Source: Rhizobium sp. RU36D
Lineage (GTDB): Bacteria > Pseudomonadota > Alphaproteobacteria > Rhizobiales > Rhizobiaceae
Direction: 5' to 3'
DNA: 64,000 nucleotides
NCBI RefSeq assembly: GCF_900176345.1
Contig: NZ_FWXU01000010.1
Span: forward strand, 118,707 to 182,706
Shown: positions 8,167-16,433 of the stretch, in pieces
Position numbering within the stretch: position 1 is the first letter of the stretch
Layout: the number at the start of each line of letters is the position of its first letter
Made by a program: the position numbers and the translations under genes
The notes under the pieces: model-generated
Databases searched by the model: none
What the model was told of the DNA's origin: nothing
The model's input: the letters and a program-made list of their open reading frames with translations, nothing else

Positions 8167-9942
8167 TCAATTTGGCATCTGCGGATATTTCAGGCTTGCC
8201 CCTTGCCACGCTGGTTCGTACGGGGCCCCACCAGAAACGGCAAGGCACGCGTGCCAATGGTCCGTCCATTGCCGGTCGACGCCCAATGCAATGGCCATCG
8301 GGAGAAACCGCTCATAGGTATCGGCAGACATTTCTCGCGCAAGCAGCTCTGGCTTTTTCTGCAACACATCGCGGCAAAGCAGGACTTGTCTCCTGATATT
8401 TTTCTGCTTTGCCGACGGCCTCCCCAAGATTAACAGCCATGCACCTGCGGCCAAAACAGTCAAATAGGATAACAACCACGGAATTTTCAGACCGAAAACC
8501 GGTATGTGTTCCACAATATAAATGCCAAAAACTGCCATGCCCACAGGATACCCAATGCCCAGGCATAGAGCGGATTTCCAATCGCTAACTTGGAAGCCAG
8601 CCGCTATCGGCTGAAAAGGCATCATGAGCACGCTCAATAAAAGCAGACAAAACAACCAGCCAGAAAGCAATATAGAAAGATAACCTCCCCAATATCCTGC
8701 AAATGTCGATATAAAAAACAGAATAAAAACGACCGTCAAAAGCTGTTGAAGAGGCACTACGCTACGCCGTCCATTCTGCTGGTATTCCATCACGATTTCA
8801 GATTTAAAGAGATCCAGCATTTGAACCATTATGGTTCCGAACTGCAGAGGCTGCTTCGTCTTGTTCTTTCTAACGAGTGGACGCAGCGCGATTCTAACTG
8901 ACGCTGCCATCATAAATCTTGCAGCGCGTGACGCCCTCTTTCCCGTTGGCAGGACTTCGAGACCGTCCTGCGCCTCCATCAACTGCCCATAGCCTCTTAT
9001 CGCCAACCAATAGATCGACGCCTTGAAGGCCTGCCTCATCTCCGCAGGAGAATTGCCAAACACGAGAAATGCCGCCAAACCGGGGGATACGTGGTCCACA
9101 AGCCCAGGATCGAACTCTGCCGGATCGATCACCCTCGCCCGCCACAGAGTATGAAAGATCACGCCTGAATAGAGCAGAACAATTGCAACACCTGCACCAC
9201 TTAGCACCACAATCAGATGATCCTGGAGCCACCATCCAACCAAGCTGAACAGCGAATGTGAGACATCGAACGTGTTGGCAGTAAACTCCACTTCGAGGCT
9301 CGCCATTTGGCTCACCAGCGCATTTGGTACCACGGAGATGGTGAAGAGACGCGGAGATCGTTCGATAACCTTGGTTGGCATCAGGGGTAGTCCTGATGCC
9401 AAAATCTTCCCATCAGCGGGAAATCGAAACGTTATGGTCTTGAGGCCGTCGATGCCGATTATGCTACTCAGATAGGCTGGCAGATTCAGAACCTGCTTTC
9501 CATCCCGTTCTTCGAGCAACCTGTCCAGCCTATAGGAAAGGCGAAAGACGTTGCTCCCCCTTGGCAAGTCCGTGGAACAACGCCTGCAATGCTCGTGACC
9601 GACATAGATGGTCCGGCCATCCCAGCTGCGCCTGTTCGTGTAGTAACCGTCACCACCTTGGTGCACCGCTTCCAGCAGTTCAAAGCCACGCTTGCGGCGC
9701 CAGCCCGCCTGATCGACGAAGGCAAGCGGGACGTCAAAAAAGACGCCGCCATAGTTGGTGTCGTCTTTGACCAGCAAAGTCAGTTCTTCGGAAACAACCG
9801 CCGATCCATCCGCCGCGACGTCAACGGTGGCCCGGAATTCGGTTATCGACAATCCAGTGGTGTCATTGCAGCCGGCAAGCAGGAAGCAGACAATGGAAAC
9901 TAGGACCGCACGCAGGTTCACCATAGGCCAAACCAGAGACAT
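8167..9942 (-). CDS. DUF2207 lipoprotein (paralogue)
   Basis: A divergent paralogue of the protein at 4.2-6.1 kb. It aligns in the N-terminal domain (ITEFRATVDVAADGSAVVSEELTL) and near the C-terminus (YERFLPMAIALGVDRQWT against [19 protein letters not shown]). It differs in carrying a lipoprotein signal ending LLAGC, with the lipidated Cys at about residue 25, and in lacking the Gly-rich tail. Several membrane segments lie in the second half. The start is uncertain: 9942, 9924 and 9975 are all in frame and none has a strong ribosome site; I favour 9942 because it gives a compact lipoprotein signal. Codon use between 8.4 and 9.0 kb is visibly more AT-rich than in neighbours, suggesting transfer or relaxed constraint. 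Confidence 0.78.
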   Translation of the reverse strand: MSLVWPMVNLRAVLVSIVCFLLAGCNDTTGLSITEFRATVDVAADGSAVVSEELTLLVKDDTNYGGVFFDVPLAFVDQAGWRRKRGFELLEAVHQGGDGYYTNRRSWDGRTIYVGHEHCRRCSTDLPRGSNVFRLSYRLDRLLEERDGKQVLNLPAYLSSIIGIDGLKTITFRFPADGKILASGLPLMPTKVIERSPRLFTISVVPNALVSQMASLEVEFTANTFDVSHSLFSLVGWWLQDHLIVVLSGAGVAIVLLYSGVIFHTLWRARVIDPAEFDPGLVDHVSPGLAAFLVFGNSPAEMRQAFKASIYWLAIRGYGQLMEAQDGLEVLPTGKRASRAARFMMAASVRIALRPLVRKNKTKQPLQFGTIMVQMLDLFKSEIVMEYQQNGRRSVVPLQQLLTVVFILFFISTFAGYWGGYLSILLSGWLFCLLLLSVLMMPFQPIAAGFQVSDWKSALCLGIGYPVGMAVFGIYIVEHIPVFGLKIPWLLSYLTVLAAGAWLLILGRPSAKQKNIRRQVLLCRDVLQKKPELLAREMSADTYERFLPMAIALGVDRQWTDHWHACLAVSGGAPYEPAWQGASLKYPQMPN

Positions 9943-10010
9943 CGCCGCTTCGAGGCGCTGACTGTCGCGAGACATCGTCACGTTGTTCAAGTGCCGATAC
10001 CGCGCAGCCG

Positions 10011-10397
10011 TCAGTTCTTGTGATAGATCATGCAATAGAGCCGCAGGCCTGTCCGCTTTCGCTCGAACACCGTATGACTCACAAGCTTGTAGCCCATGGA
10101 CTTCCAGAATTCCTGGTTTTCCTGAAGATTGACCCAGCCGTCGAGCCGCCATCCCGTCCTTTTGATGTTCGGGGCATAGGTAAGCCTGACATACGCGCTG
10201 TTGATGTCCAGATCCATCTTGCCGCTGTCTTTGCATTCCATGCGGGTGACGATCATGCCTTCTGCGGCGATCTTCAGGGTATAGCTATGAACGTCGCTTC
10301 CTATCATCCAATCCGACGTTCCGGCAAAGGCTGGGTTGCTGGCGCACAGCCCTACCGCCAGCGCCAGAAATAGTTTTACACCTTTAAAATACATCAT
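10011..10397 (-). CDS. Small secreted protein, TSDWM family, copy 1
   Basis: A 128-residue protein with a signal peptide (cleavage probably after NPAFA, residue 25), so the mature form of about 103 residues should be periplasmic or secreted. I recognise no named domain. It shares with the next gene the pattern TSDWM-G-D, ITRxECKDSGK, LDxxSAxVRLTY, GW-NL, GYKLVxHTxF and RTGLRLYC-HK. Two shared cysteines (ECKDSGK and LYC) could form a disulfide. It follows copy 2 on the same strand and precedes the DUF2207 lipoprotein gene. Confidence 0.7.
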   Translation of the reverse strand: MMYFKGVKLFLALAVGLCASNPAFAGTSDWMIGSDVHSYTLKIAAEGMIVTRMECKDSGKMDLDINSAYVRLTYAPNIKRTGWRLDGWVNLQENQEFWKSMGYKLVSHTVFERKRTGLRLYCMIYHKN

Positions 10398-10570
10398 GAA
10401 ATCAGCCCCTCAACCCATTCGAAAACTATAGGCCAGCCCAAGTGAGCCAGGCAAAGGTGTCCGGCATGCATAACCAGAATTGTTTATGCGCCGATCGCCG
10501 CCGGACCGATTGATCGGATCGGGGCGCCAGCGCCCCCGTCCCCTCAACGGCAACTTCCGCCAGCGAACCG

Positions 10571-10960
10571 TCAGTCCTTATGAAAAAGGACGCAATAAAG
10601 CCTCAAGCCGGTCTTCTCACGGCGGAACATCGTGTGCTGCACGAGCTTATAGCCCTGCCGCTCGTATTTGCGCTGGATTTCCGGCAGGTTAGGCCACCCG
10701 GTAAACAGCCAGCCGATTTTTTTGGGGTTCTTTTCGTAGGTCAGCCGTACGAGCGCACTGTCATAGTCCAGCGAGACCTTGCCACTATCCTTGCATTCTA
10801 TGCGCGTGATCAGCACGCCTTCCTTGCCAAGTTTATTATTAGCAAAGCGGAACGAATCGTAACCGTTCATCCAATCCGATGTTTCGGCAAAAGCCGCAGG
10901 CGCCAGGAAAAGCCCAGCCGCCAGGATCGACAATAGTTTCAAGCTATTAAACGTCTTCAA
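10571..10960 (-). CDS. Small secreted protein, TSDWM family, copy 2
   Basis: A 129-residue paralogue of the preceding entry, about half identical by eye. I place the start at a TTG (10960) because a strong GGAGG lies eight bases upstream and the product LKTFNSLKLLSILAAGL-APAAFA is a clean signal peptide of the same length as in copy 1. A longer ATG start at 11011 would bury that signal. The mature part begins ETSDWMNGYD and keeps both shared cysteines. A gap of 173 bases separates the copies. Function unknown; tandem duplication is evident. Confidence 0.72.
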   Translation of the reverse strand: MKTFNSLKLLSILAAGLFLAPAAFAETSDWMNGYDSFRFANNKLGKEGVLITRIECKDSGKVSLDYDSALVRLTYEKNPKKIGWLFTGWPNLPEIQRKYERQGYKLVQHTMFRREKTGLRLYCVLFHKD

Positions 10961-11078
10961 GAAATGCCCCTCCAAGTGTCTCCCTCTTTTGTATGCCAGA
11001 AGAGAAAACAACCGCCAAGGGGCAAACTCAACCTGAGGTCACCTATTCAGACGGGCAGGGCAAAGTGACCGGAACGGT

Positions 11079-12038
11079 TCACGCCGCCTTGCCGAAATTC
11101 ACGCCGCCGGCGTCGGTCATCAGGAAGGCTTCGCCGCAGGCCTTGGCCAGGGTTCGGACGCGCAGGATGTAGCTCTGGCGCTCGGTGACCGAGATCACGC
11201 CACGCGCGTCGAGCAGGTTGAACACATGGCTTGCCTTGATGCACTGGTCGTAAGCCGGGAAGACGCATTTGTGCAGGCGCTGATTGTCGTTTTCGCCAGG
11301 CGCGCCGGCGGCCAGCAATGCCTGGCACTCTTTCTCCGCATCGATGAAATGGCGATGCAGCATCTCGGTGTTGGCGAATTCGAAGTTGTGGCGGGAATAT
11401 TCCTGCTCGGCCTGCAGGAAAACCTCGCCATAGGAGATCTTCTCCTCGCCTTCGCGACCGTTGAAGTTCAGGTCGTAGACATTGTCGACGCCCTGGACAT
11501 ACATGGCCAGGCGCTCGAGACCATAGGTGAGTTCGCCGGCGACCGGCGAGCATTCGATGCCGCAGACCTGCTGGAAATAGGTGAACTGGCTCACCTCCAT
11601 GCCGTCGCACCAGCACTCCCAGCCGAGACCCCAGGCGCCGAGCGTCGGGCTTTCCCAATCGTCCTCGACGAAGCGGATATCGTGGAGAAGCGGATCGAGA
11701 CCGATGGCGGCCAGCGAGCCGAGGTAGAGTTCCTGCAGGTTCGACGGGTTCGGCTTCAGGATGACCTGATACTGGTAGTAATGCTGCAAGCGGTTGGGGT
11801 TTTCGCCATAGCGACCATCCGAGGGACGGCGCGAGGGCTGGACATAGGCGGCCTTCCAGGGTTTTGGTCCAAGCGCGCGCAGCGTGGTGGCCGGATGGAA
11901 GGTGCCGGCGCCGACCTCCATGTCATAGGGTTGCAACACGGCACAACCCTTGTCGGCCCAGTAGTTATGCAGCGTCAGGATCAGCGCCTGGAACGAGCGC
12001 TTCGGGTCCATATGGGGTGCAAGGCTGGTCGTGATCAT
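11079..12038 (-). CDS. glyQ: Glycine-tRNA ligase alpha subunit
   Basis: Catalytic alpha subunit (319 residues) of heterotetrameric glycyl-tRNA synthetase, partner of GlyS. The near-invariant opening [24 protein letters not shown], then [43 protein letters not shown] and the C-terminal [17 protein letters not shown] identify it without doubt. I start at 12038 because GGAAG sits seven bases upstream; further in-frame ATGs at 12062 and 12122 would add non-conserved residues. Confidence 0.96.
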   Translation of the reverse strand: MITTSLAPHMDPKRSFQALILTLHNYWADKGCAVLQPYDMEVGAGTFHPATTLRALGPKPWKAAYVQPSRRPSDGRYGENPNRLQHYYQYQVILKPNPSNLQELYLGSLAAIGLDPLLHDIRFVEDDWESPTLGAWGLGWECWCDGMEVSQFTYFQQVCGIECSPVAGELTYGLERLAMYVQGVDNVYDLNFNGREGEEKISYGEVFLQAEQEYSRHNFEFANTEMLHRHFIDAEKECQALLAAGAPGENDNQRLHKCVFPAYDQCIKASHVFNLLDARGVISVTERQSYILRVRTLAKACGEAFLMTDAGGVNFGKAA

Positions 12039-12283
12039 GGGCAGCTTCCGCGTAATCGACATCGATTGAGGCCGTCTGGTGCCATGGAGCGCCCTGAGGG
12101 TCAAGACATGATGACCTGCCATCGGGCGTGAAAGCGGAGCATTGCCCGGCTGTCATTGCGCCAAATGCCCAGTCAGGACTTCGCCCAATGCCGAGACCGG
12201 TCATGGCGCGATCTGTTAGGCCATGGCGGTTTGTCGACGGCTGTTCGTGCTGAGGATGCAGGACTGCCAGTTAAAACGGGTCC

Positions 12284-13123
12284 ATGACCGGAGCGCGACG
12301 GGGTCTGATGCTATTATTGTTCGGACGAAGGGCGAATGGCGAGCCGACGCCTGCCGAAGAGAAGCCCGACGATCGCTATTTCAATGCGCCGTGCTGCCGC
12401 AACTGCGGCAAGGAACTGACCACGCCCTACTGCGCCCATTGCGGCCAGAAGAAACCGTCGCGCCTTGGCCTGCCCGATCTTGGTGCGGAAGCCTGGGACA
12501 AGATCCGCTGGTTCGAGGGAGAGATCGTCAAGGGGGCGCTGAAGGTGTCGCTACGGCCCGGCGTCGTTGCCCGCGAATATGTGTTCGGCGCGCGCAAGAA
12601 GAACATCCATCCGCTCAAGCTGTTCCTGACCGGGGTGGTGGTGTTGCTCCTGGTGCTGGCCCAGACCAGCTACCTGACGTCCTCCAGCAAGACGGTCAGC
12701 AAGGCGCTGGCCATGGTGCAGGACTATTCCAAGTGGTCGTTCTCTCTCGGCATCCTCGCCATCCTCACGGCCTCCCTGGCCGTGTTCTCCTTCCGGAGAG
12801 CCTTCAACATCGTCGAGCATCTCGTTCTGGCGACCTATACGCATTTCGCGGTGATCCTGGCCAATGTCATCAACATCTCGCCGCTGATCATCTGGGGCGG
12901 GACCGAAGCCGTGATCGCCCATCGCGCCCGCTCGGCCTTCTACATGACCTGGATCGAAGGGCTGATCGTGTTCGTGGCCTTCGTGCAATTCTTCCGCATC
13001 GACCTCAGGCGCCGCTGGTGGCTGCCGCTTGCTGCGGCCGTGATCTTCACCCTCGTCAAGAAGGGTCTTGTCTACCTCTACGCACGAGCGGTGATCCGCA
13101 TCGTGATGTCGCAACTTTCATGA
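12284..13123 (+). CDS. DUF3667 zinc-ribbon membrane protein
   Basis: A 279-residue membrane protein. Near residues 37-55 it has a zinc ribbon CCRNCGKELTTPYCAHCGQKK (two CxxC pairs), followed by a charged segment with FEGEIVKGALKVSLRPGVVAREYVFGARKKNIHPLKLF, which is the DUF3667 signature. About four to five membrane helices lie between residues 120 and 265. Function is unknown for the family. It diverges from glyQ and lies 25 bases before the metalloprotease-TPM gene, so the two are probably one operon. Confidence 0.82.
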   Translation: MTGARRGLMLLLFGRRANGEPTPAEEKPDDRYFNAPCCRNCGKELTTPYCAHCGQKKPSRLGLPDLGAEAWDKIRWFEGEIVKGALKVSLRPGVVAREYVFGARKKNIHPLKLFLTGVVVLLLVLAQTSYLTSSSKTVSKALAMVQDYSKWSFSLGILAILTASLAVFSFRRAFNIVEHLVLATYTHFAVILANVINISPLIIWGGTEAVIAHRARSAFYMTWIEGLIVFVAFVQFFRIDLRRRWWLPLAAAVIFTLVKKGLVYLYARAVIRIVMSQLS

Positions 13124-13148
13124 CGTTTTCAAGAAGGAGGATGCATCC

Positions 13149-15023
13149 ATGCCGTTCGGCAAACCTCGAAACGCAGCAAATGCCAGGGTCGGAATTTTGG
13201 CAACCATTAGCGGCCTGGCACTTCCCCTGGCCTTGGCGGTCGGGCCCTCCCATGCGCTTGATCGACCGCGTGATGTCGGCCGCATGACGCTTTTCCCACA
13301 GCGAAACGCTGAGACGCTGGAATATTGCGCCGATCTTGCCACCGATTTGCGTCGCCACGAGCAGGGTATCGAACTCGCCCAGGTCTCCACGCCACCCAAG
13401 CTGGAGACCGAAAGCGAGGAGCAGTTGGCAGCGGAATTGAGCGACCTGCTGCAGGCCTGCTCTTATGACGGCTCGGCCATCAAGGTCTCCGCGCGTTCCC
13501 TCGGTGGAGCCAGCAGTTCGGATGGCGCCGCGGTGGTGAAGGCGATCATGCGCTTCACCGGACTGCCGCAGAATTTCAAGGTGATCGAAGGCCCCGTACC
13601 GAATGCCGCGGCCCTGATCATCAGGGGGCCGGAAGGCCTGCCCCAGCGGGTGATCGCCTATAATGTCGGCTTCATGGATCGGGTCAGGCAGGCGACCGAA
13701 AACAACGACTGGGCCAGCATCTCGATCATGGCACATGAGATCGGTCATCATCTGTCCGGGCACACCCTGATGCCGGGCGGCAGCCAGCCGCCGATCGAAC
13801 TGGAGGCCGACAAATTCTCGGGCTTCGTGCTGCAGAAGATGGGCGCCCAACTGCAGGATGCCCAGAAGGCCATTTCCACACTGGTGCCGGAAGGTGACGG
13901 GCCGACCCATCCCGGTCGCGGCAAACGTCTCGTGGCCATATCCCAGGGTTGGACCGAATCATGCGAGCAGGCCGGCCAGAACTGCGACGGCGTGGCGGTC
14001 GAGACCGCGAGAACCGAACCCTCGACACAGGCAAGCCCAGCGACGCCGGCCCCGGCCAGCCCCTCCCCGCCGGCCGAACAGAACACCGCCGCGCTGCCGA
14101 CGCTTTCGCCCTCGCCGGCAGCCGATGGCGGGGATCAGCCGGCTCCGATCGTCCGGGCAGGCCAGATCGACCGCCTGCCGGTTCCGGACCCTGAGGCCAC
14201 GCCGGCGAAGTTCGACCGGTTTGTCTATGACGAGATCGGCATTCTCGATCCGGCAGCCAAGGAAAACCTTTCCAGGCTGAGCTTCGACTTCGCGGCAGAG
14301 CACAATGTCGAGATCGTCACCATCTTTGCCGAGAGCCTCCATGGACTCTCTGTCGAAGATTATGCCTACCAGATGCTGCGCCAACTCAGGGTCGGCAAGA
14401 TGGATGTCGGCAATGGTGCTGTCATCGTGGTGGCACCGAACGAGAATGTCGGCGGCTATGCGCTTGGCACCGGGCTGCATGTCGCCATGGGCGAGCAGGC
14501 GAGCGAAATCCAGAGTGGCCTTGAGACCCACCTGATGCTGGCCAAGGTGAATGCCAAGAATGCCGCCTCGGCCGACCTGGTGTTCACGGCGGTCGAAAGC
14601 CTGATGGAGGAGGCCGCATTGTATGACTGGGCGGTTCGCTTCCAGTCCTTCGACGAACTGCTGGCCAAGGATGCGGCCGATACCCAGGCCCTCAACCAGA
14701 GCGGCGGCAGCTACGACCCCCGGAATGACGCCGTGCGGCAGAAGCTGCTGCGCATCGCCGCGCGCGTGACCACGCACACTCCCCAACGGGGCGGTAATGC
14801 ACCTTATGTCGAAGAGGGCACCGAAAGGCTGGTTGGACCGGCCATGCAGGTGGAAATGCCGGGAGGGCGTATCGCCATGGTCTATGTCCATGACCGAATC
14901 CAGCAGTTAATGACGGCGGACCTGCGAGAGGGCCAGGCCTATTCCATGATTGTCCGCGAAATCTTCTTTTCTGGAGATACGCCCCAGCTTGCGCTCGTCA
15001 GCTACGACCTGATCGGCCCCTGA
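13149..15023 (+). CDS. Secreted M48-like metalloprotease fused to TPM domain
   Basis: A 624-residue exported protein. A signal peptide (about residues 1-37) precedes a zinc-metalloprotease domain with HEIGHH at residues 196-201 and a third ligand region ELEAD at 217-221, the M48/gluzincin arrangement. A Pro/Ala-rich linker follows (about 285-345). Then comes a TPM domain (about 355-470): FVYDEIGILDPAAKENLSRL, VEIVTIFAESLHGLSVEDYAYQML, NGAVIVVAPNENVGGYALGTGL. A C-terminal region of about 120 residues is unassigned. TPM domains are usually found in separate YgcG-type proteins near lemA, so a fusion to a protease is unusual. AAGGAGG lies eight bases before the ATG. Confidence 0.85.
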   Translation: MPFGKPRNAANARVGILATISGLALPLALAVGPSHALDRPRDVGRMTLFPQRNAETLEYCADLATDLRRHEQGIELAQVSTPPKLETESEEQLAAELSDLLQACSYDGSAIKVSARSLGGASSSDGAAVVKAIMRFTGLPQNFKVIEGPVPNAAALIIRGPEGLPQRVIAYNVGFMDRVRQATENNDWASISIMAHEIGHHLSGHTLMPGGSQPPIELEADKFSGFVLQKMGAQLQDAQKAISTLVPEGDGPTHPGRGKRLVAISQGWTESCEQAGQNCDGVAVETARTEPSTQASPATPAPASPSPPAEQNTAALPTLSPSPAADGGDQPAPIVRAGQIDRLPVPDPEATPAKFDRFVYDEIGILDPAAKENLSRLSFDFAAEHNVEIVTIFAESLHGLSVEDYAYQMLRQLRVGKMDVGNGAVIVVAPNENVGGYALGTGLHVAMGEQASEIQSGLETHLMLAKVNAKNAASADLVFTAVESLMEEAALYDWAVRFQSFDELLAKDAADTQALNQSGGSYDPRNDAVRQKLLRIAARVTTHTPQRGGNAPYVEEGTERLVGPAMQVEMPGGRIAMVYVHDRIQQLMTADLREGQAYSMIVREIFFSGDTPQLALVSYDLIGP

Positions 15024-15029
15024 TGGGCG

Positions 15030-16040
15030 TCATTCGTGTTGACCGGGCACGCGCCGCCATGTCGACGGCGTCTGTCCGGTCACGACGCGGAAACTGCGAT
15101 TGAAGGTGGAAAGATCGGCAAAACCGCAGGCGAAGGCGATGTCGGCAAGACTGCGTCCGGCGCAGCGCGGATCGGCGATCAAGGCTATCGCCCGCTCCAC
15201 GCGGCGGCGGCGCAGTTCATCGGAAAAGCTCGTGCCCATGCCCTCGAAAAGCATCTGGACATAGCGCCGGGAAATGCCCATCGCCTGGGCGAGGCGCGTC
15301 AGATCCACAGCAGGATCGGCGAGCTTCCTGTCAAGGAGCTGGTCGAGCTCACGGCGCCGAACGGCGCGAACCGCCTCCTCGGAATGCTCGGCCTGGTCAC
15401 GACCGGGCTGCAACATAAGTCCGGCGAGATCGAGCAGATGATTGCCAACCTGGTGCGCCATTTCGGGCGAGACCGGCGCCTGACATGCGAGAAAACGCAC
15501 ATAGTTGCTGAGAAAGACATAGCCTGGGTCGTCGGGGGCAATCGCTCTCAGCGCCTGATCATCAGCGCGGCGCACCCGGTCGCGCAGTTTCTCCGCCGGA
15601 ATTGCCAGGGAATAGGTCTCGCCGACGCCGTCATCTGGACGTTGCTGCAGGAGATAGGGGCTGTTGCCCGCCACCAACCGCGTACCGCCGCCCTCGAAAT
15701 GATGCTCGCGGCCGGCCTGGTCCAGGGTGTAGGTTCCGCCGAAATGCAGCGGTAGGACGAAAAACTCATGAGCGTCCTGGCTAATATCGGCGCGGCTTCG
15801 GCTGACCGCCACGGGCGTTGTGCGCGAGCTTGCGACAGCAATGTCGCCGAATAGCGAAAACGAGGCACTGAGATGCCGGGGGCCATCTCCCAGCGGGCGA
15901 ACGGTGACCTTGAAGCCGCGGGCGGCGCAGTCCATCTCCAGCGCACGGCACGCGGCATCGCCGTCCAAGAGGGCGCCACGGGAGGCCGTCACATCACCGT
16001 TTCCTTGCGCTGCGGATTGAGACAGCGGATCGCGTGGCAT
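15030..16040 (-). CDS. AraC family transcriptional regulator
   Basis: A 336-residue regulator. Residues about 50-200 match the AraC-binding-like sensory domain (HEFFVLPLHFGGTYTLDQAGREHHF, GNSPYLLQQRPDDG). The C-terminal 100 residues form the double helix-turn-helix: LTRLAQAMGISRRYVQMLF, then RVERAIALIADPRCAGRSLADIAFACGFADLSTFNRSFRVVTGQTPSTWRR. Its stop faces the stop of the metalloprotease gene six bases away, so transcription is convergent. Effector and targets are unknown. Confidence 0.92.
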   Translation of the reverse strand: MPRDPLSQSAAQGNGDVTASRGALLDGDAACRALEMDCAARGFKVTVRPLGDGPRHLSASFSLFGDIAVASSRTTPVAVSRSRADISQDAHEFFVLPLHFGGTYTLDQAGREHHFEGGGTRLVAGNSPYLLQQRPDDGVGETYSLAIPAEKLRDRVRRADDQALRAIAPDDPGYVFLSNYVRFLACQAPVSPEMAHQVGNHLLDLAGLMLQPGRDQAEHSEEAVRAVRRRELDQLLDRKLADPAVDLTRLAQAMGISRRYVQMLFEGMGTSFSDELRRRRVERAIALIADPRCAGRSLADIAFACGFADLSTFNRSFRVVTGQTPSTWRRVPGQHE

Positions 16041-16055
16041 GCGGGCCTACCCCCG

Positions 16056-16247
16056 TCATTCGTCCTCCCGCTTGACGCGGTATTCGCCGGTCTTGGGATC
16101 CTGCACCAGCGTGTCGATTGCCCCGGTCTGGCGCTCGCGCTCTGCCTTCCTCGTTTTGGCCGCCAGCTTTTCGGCATCACCGACGAAGCGGCGATAGAGC
16201 AGCCAGCTGCCACCGACCAGGATCAGCAGAAATATCAGTTGGGCCAT
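16056..16247 (-). CDS. Small single-pass membrane protein
   Basis: A 63-residue protein with one N-terminal hydrophobic helix (LIFLLILVGGSWLLYRRF, residues 4-21) and a highly charged cytoplasmic tail ending TLVQDPKTGEYRVKREDE. The LVQDPxTGxY pattern resembles the end of small proteobacterial proteins of unknown function. It lies 15 bases upstream of the AraC regulator on the same strand. No function assigned. Confidence 0.65.
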   Translation of the reverse strand: MAQLIFLLILVGGSWLLYRRFVGDAEKLAAKTRKAERERQTGAIDTLVQDPKTGEYRVKREDE

Positions 16248-16267
16248 CGGCCTCTCTTTCCCCTCTT

Positions 16268-16325
16268 GAGCATGATGCCTTGAGGTGTCTGCGTTCTGCG
16301 CTCGGCACCATGCTCTTCTTTTTTT
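16268..16325 (+). terminator. Terminator-shaped hairpin (rhizobial palindrome)
   Basis: GAGCATGATGCC (16268-16279) pairs with GGCACCATGCTC (16304-16315) over 11 of 12 bases, and TTCTTTTTTTT follows on the plus strand. No plus-strand gene ends nearby. The arm sequence resembles the GAGCATGATGCC palindromes scattered through rhizobial genomes. It is either a repeat copy or the terminator of an unannotated plus-strand RNA. Confidence 0.5.
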
Positions 16326-16433
16326 GATTCCAGACCCACTTCAGATTTCAGAGTCGATCCGACCTGATTTCATCCGGCTCTGGTGGTTTCTAGCGGACGC
16401 TTTCGCCTTTTGGTCGTTGAGCCTGCTCGTGCG

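Noticed and set aside
12223..13287. Alternative plus-strand frame over the DUF3667 gene
   Set aside because: The 12284-13123 frame carries the zinc ribbon and membrane helices; this one does not.
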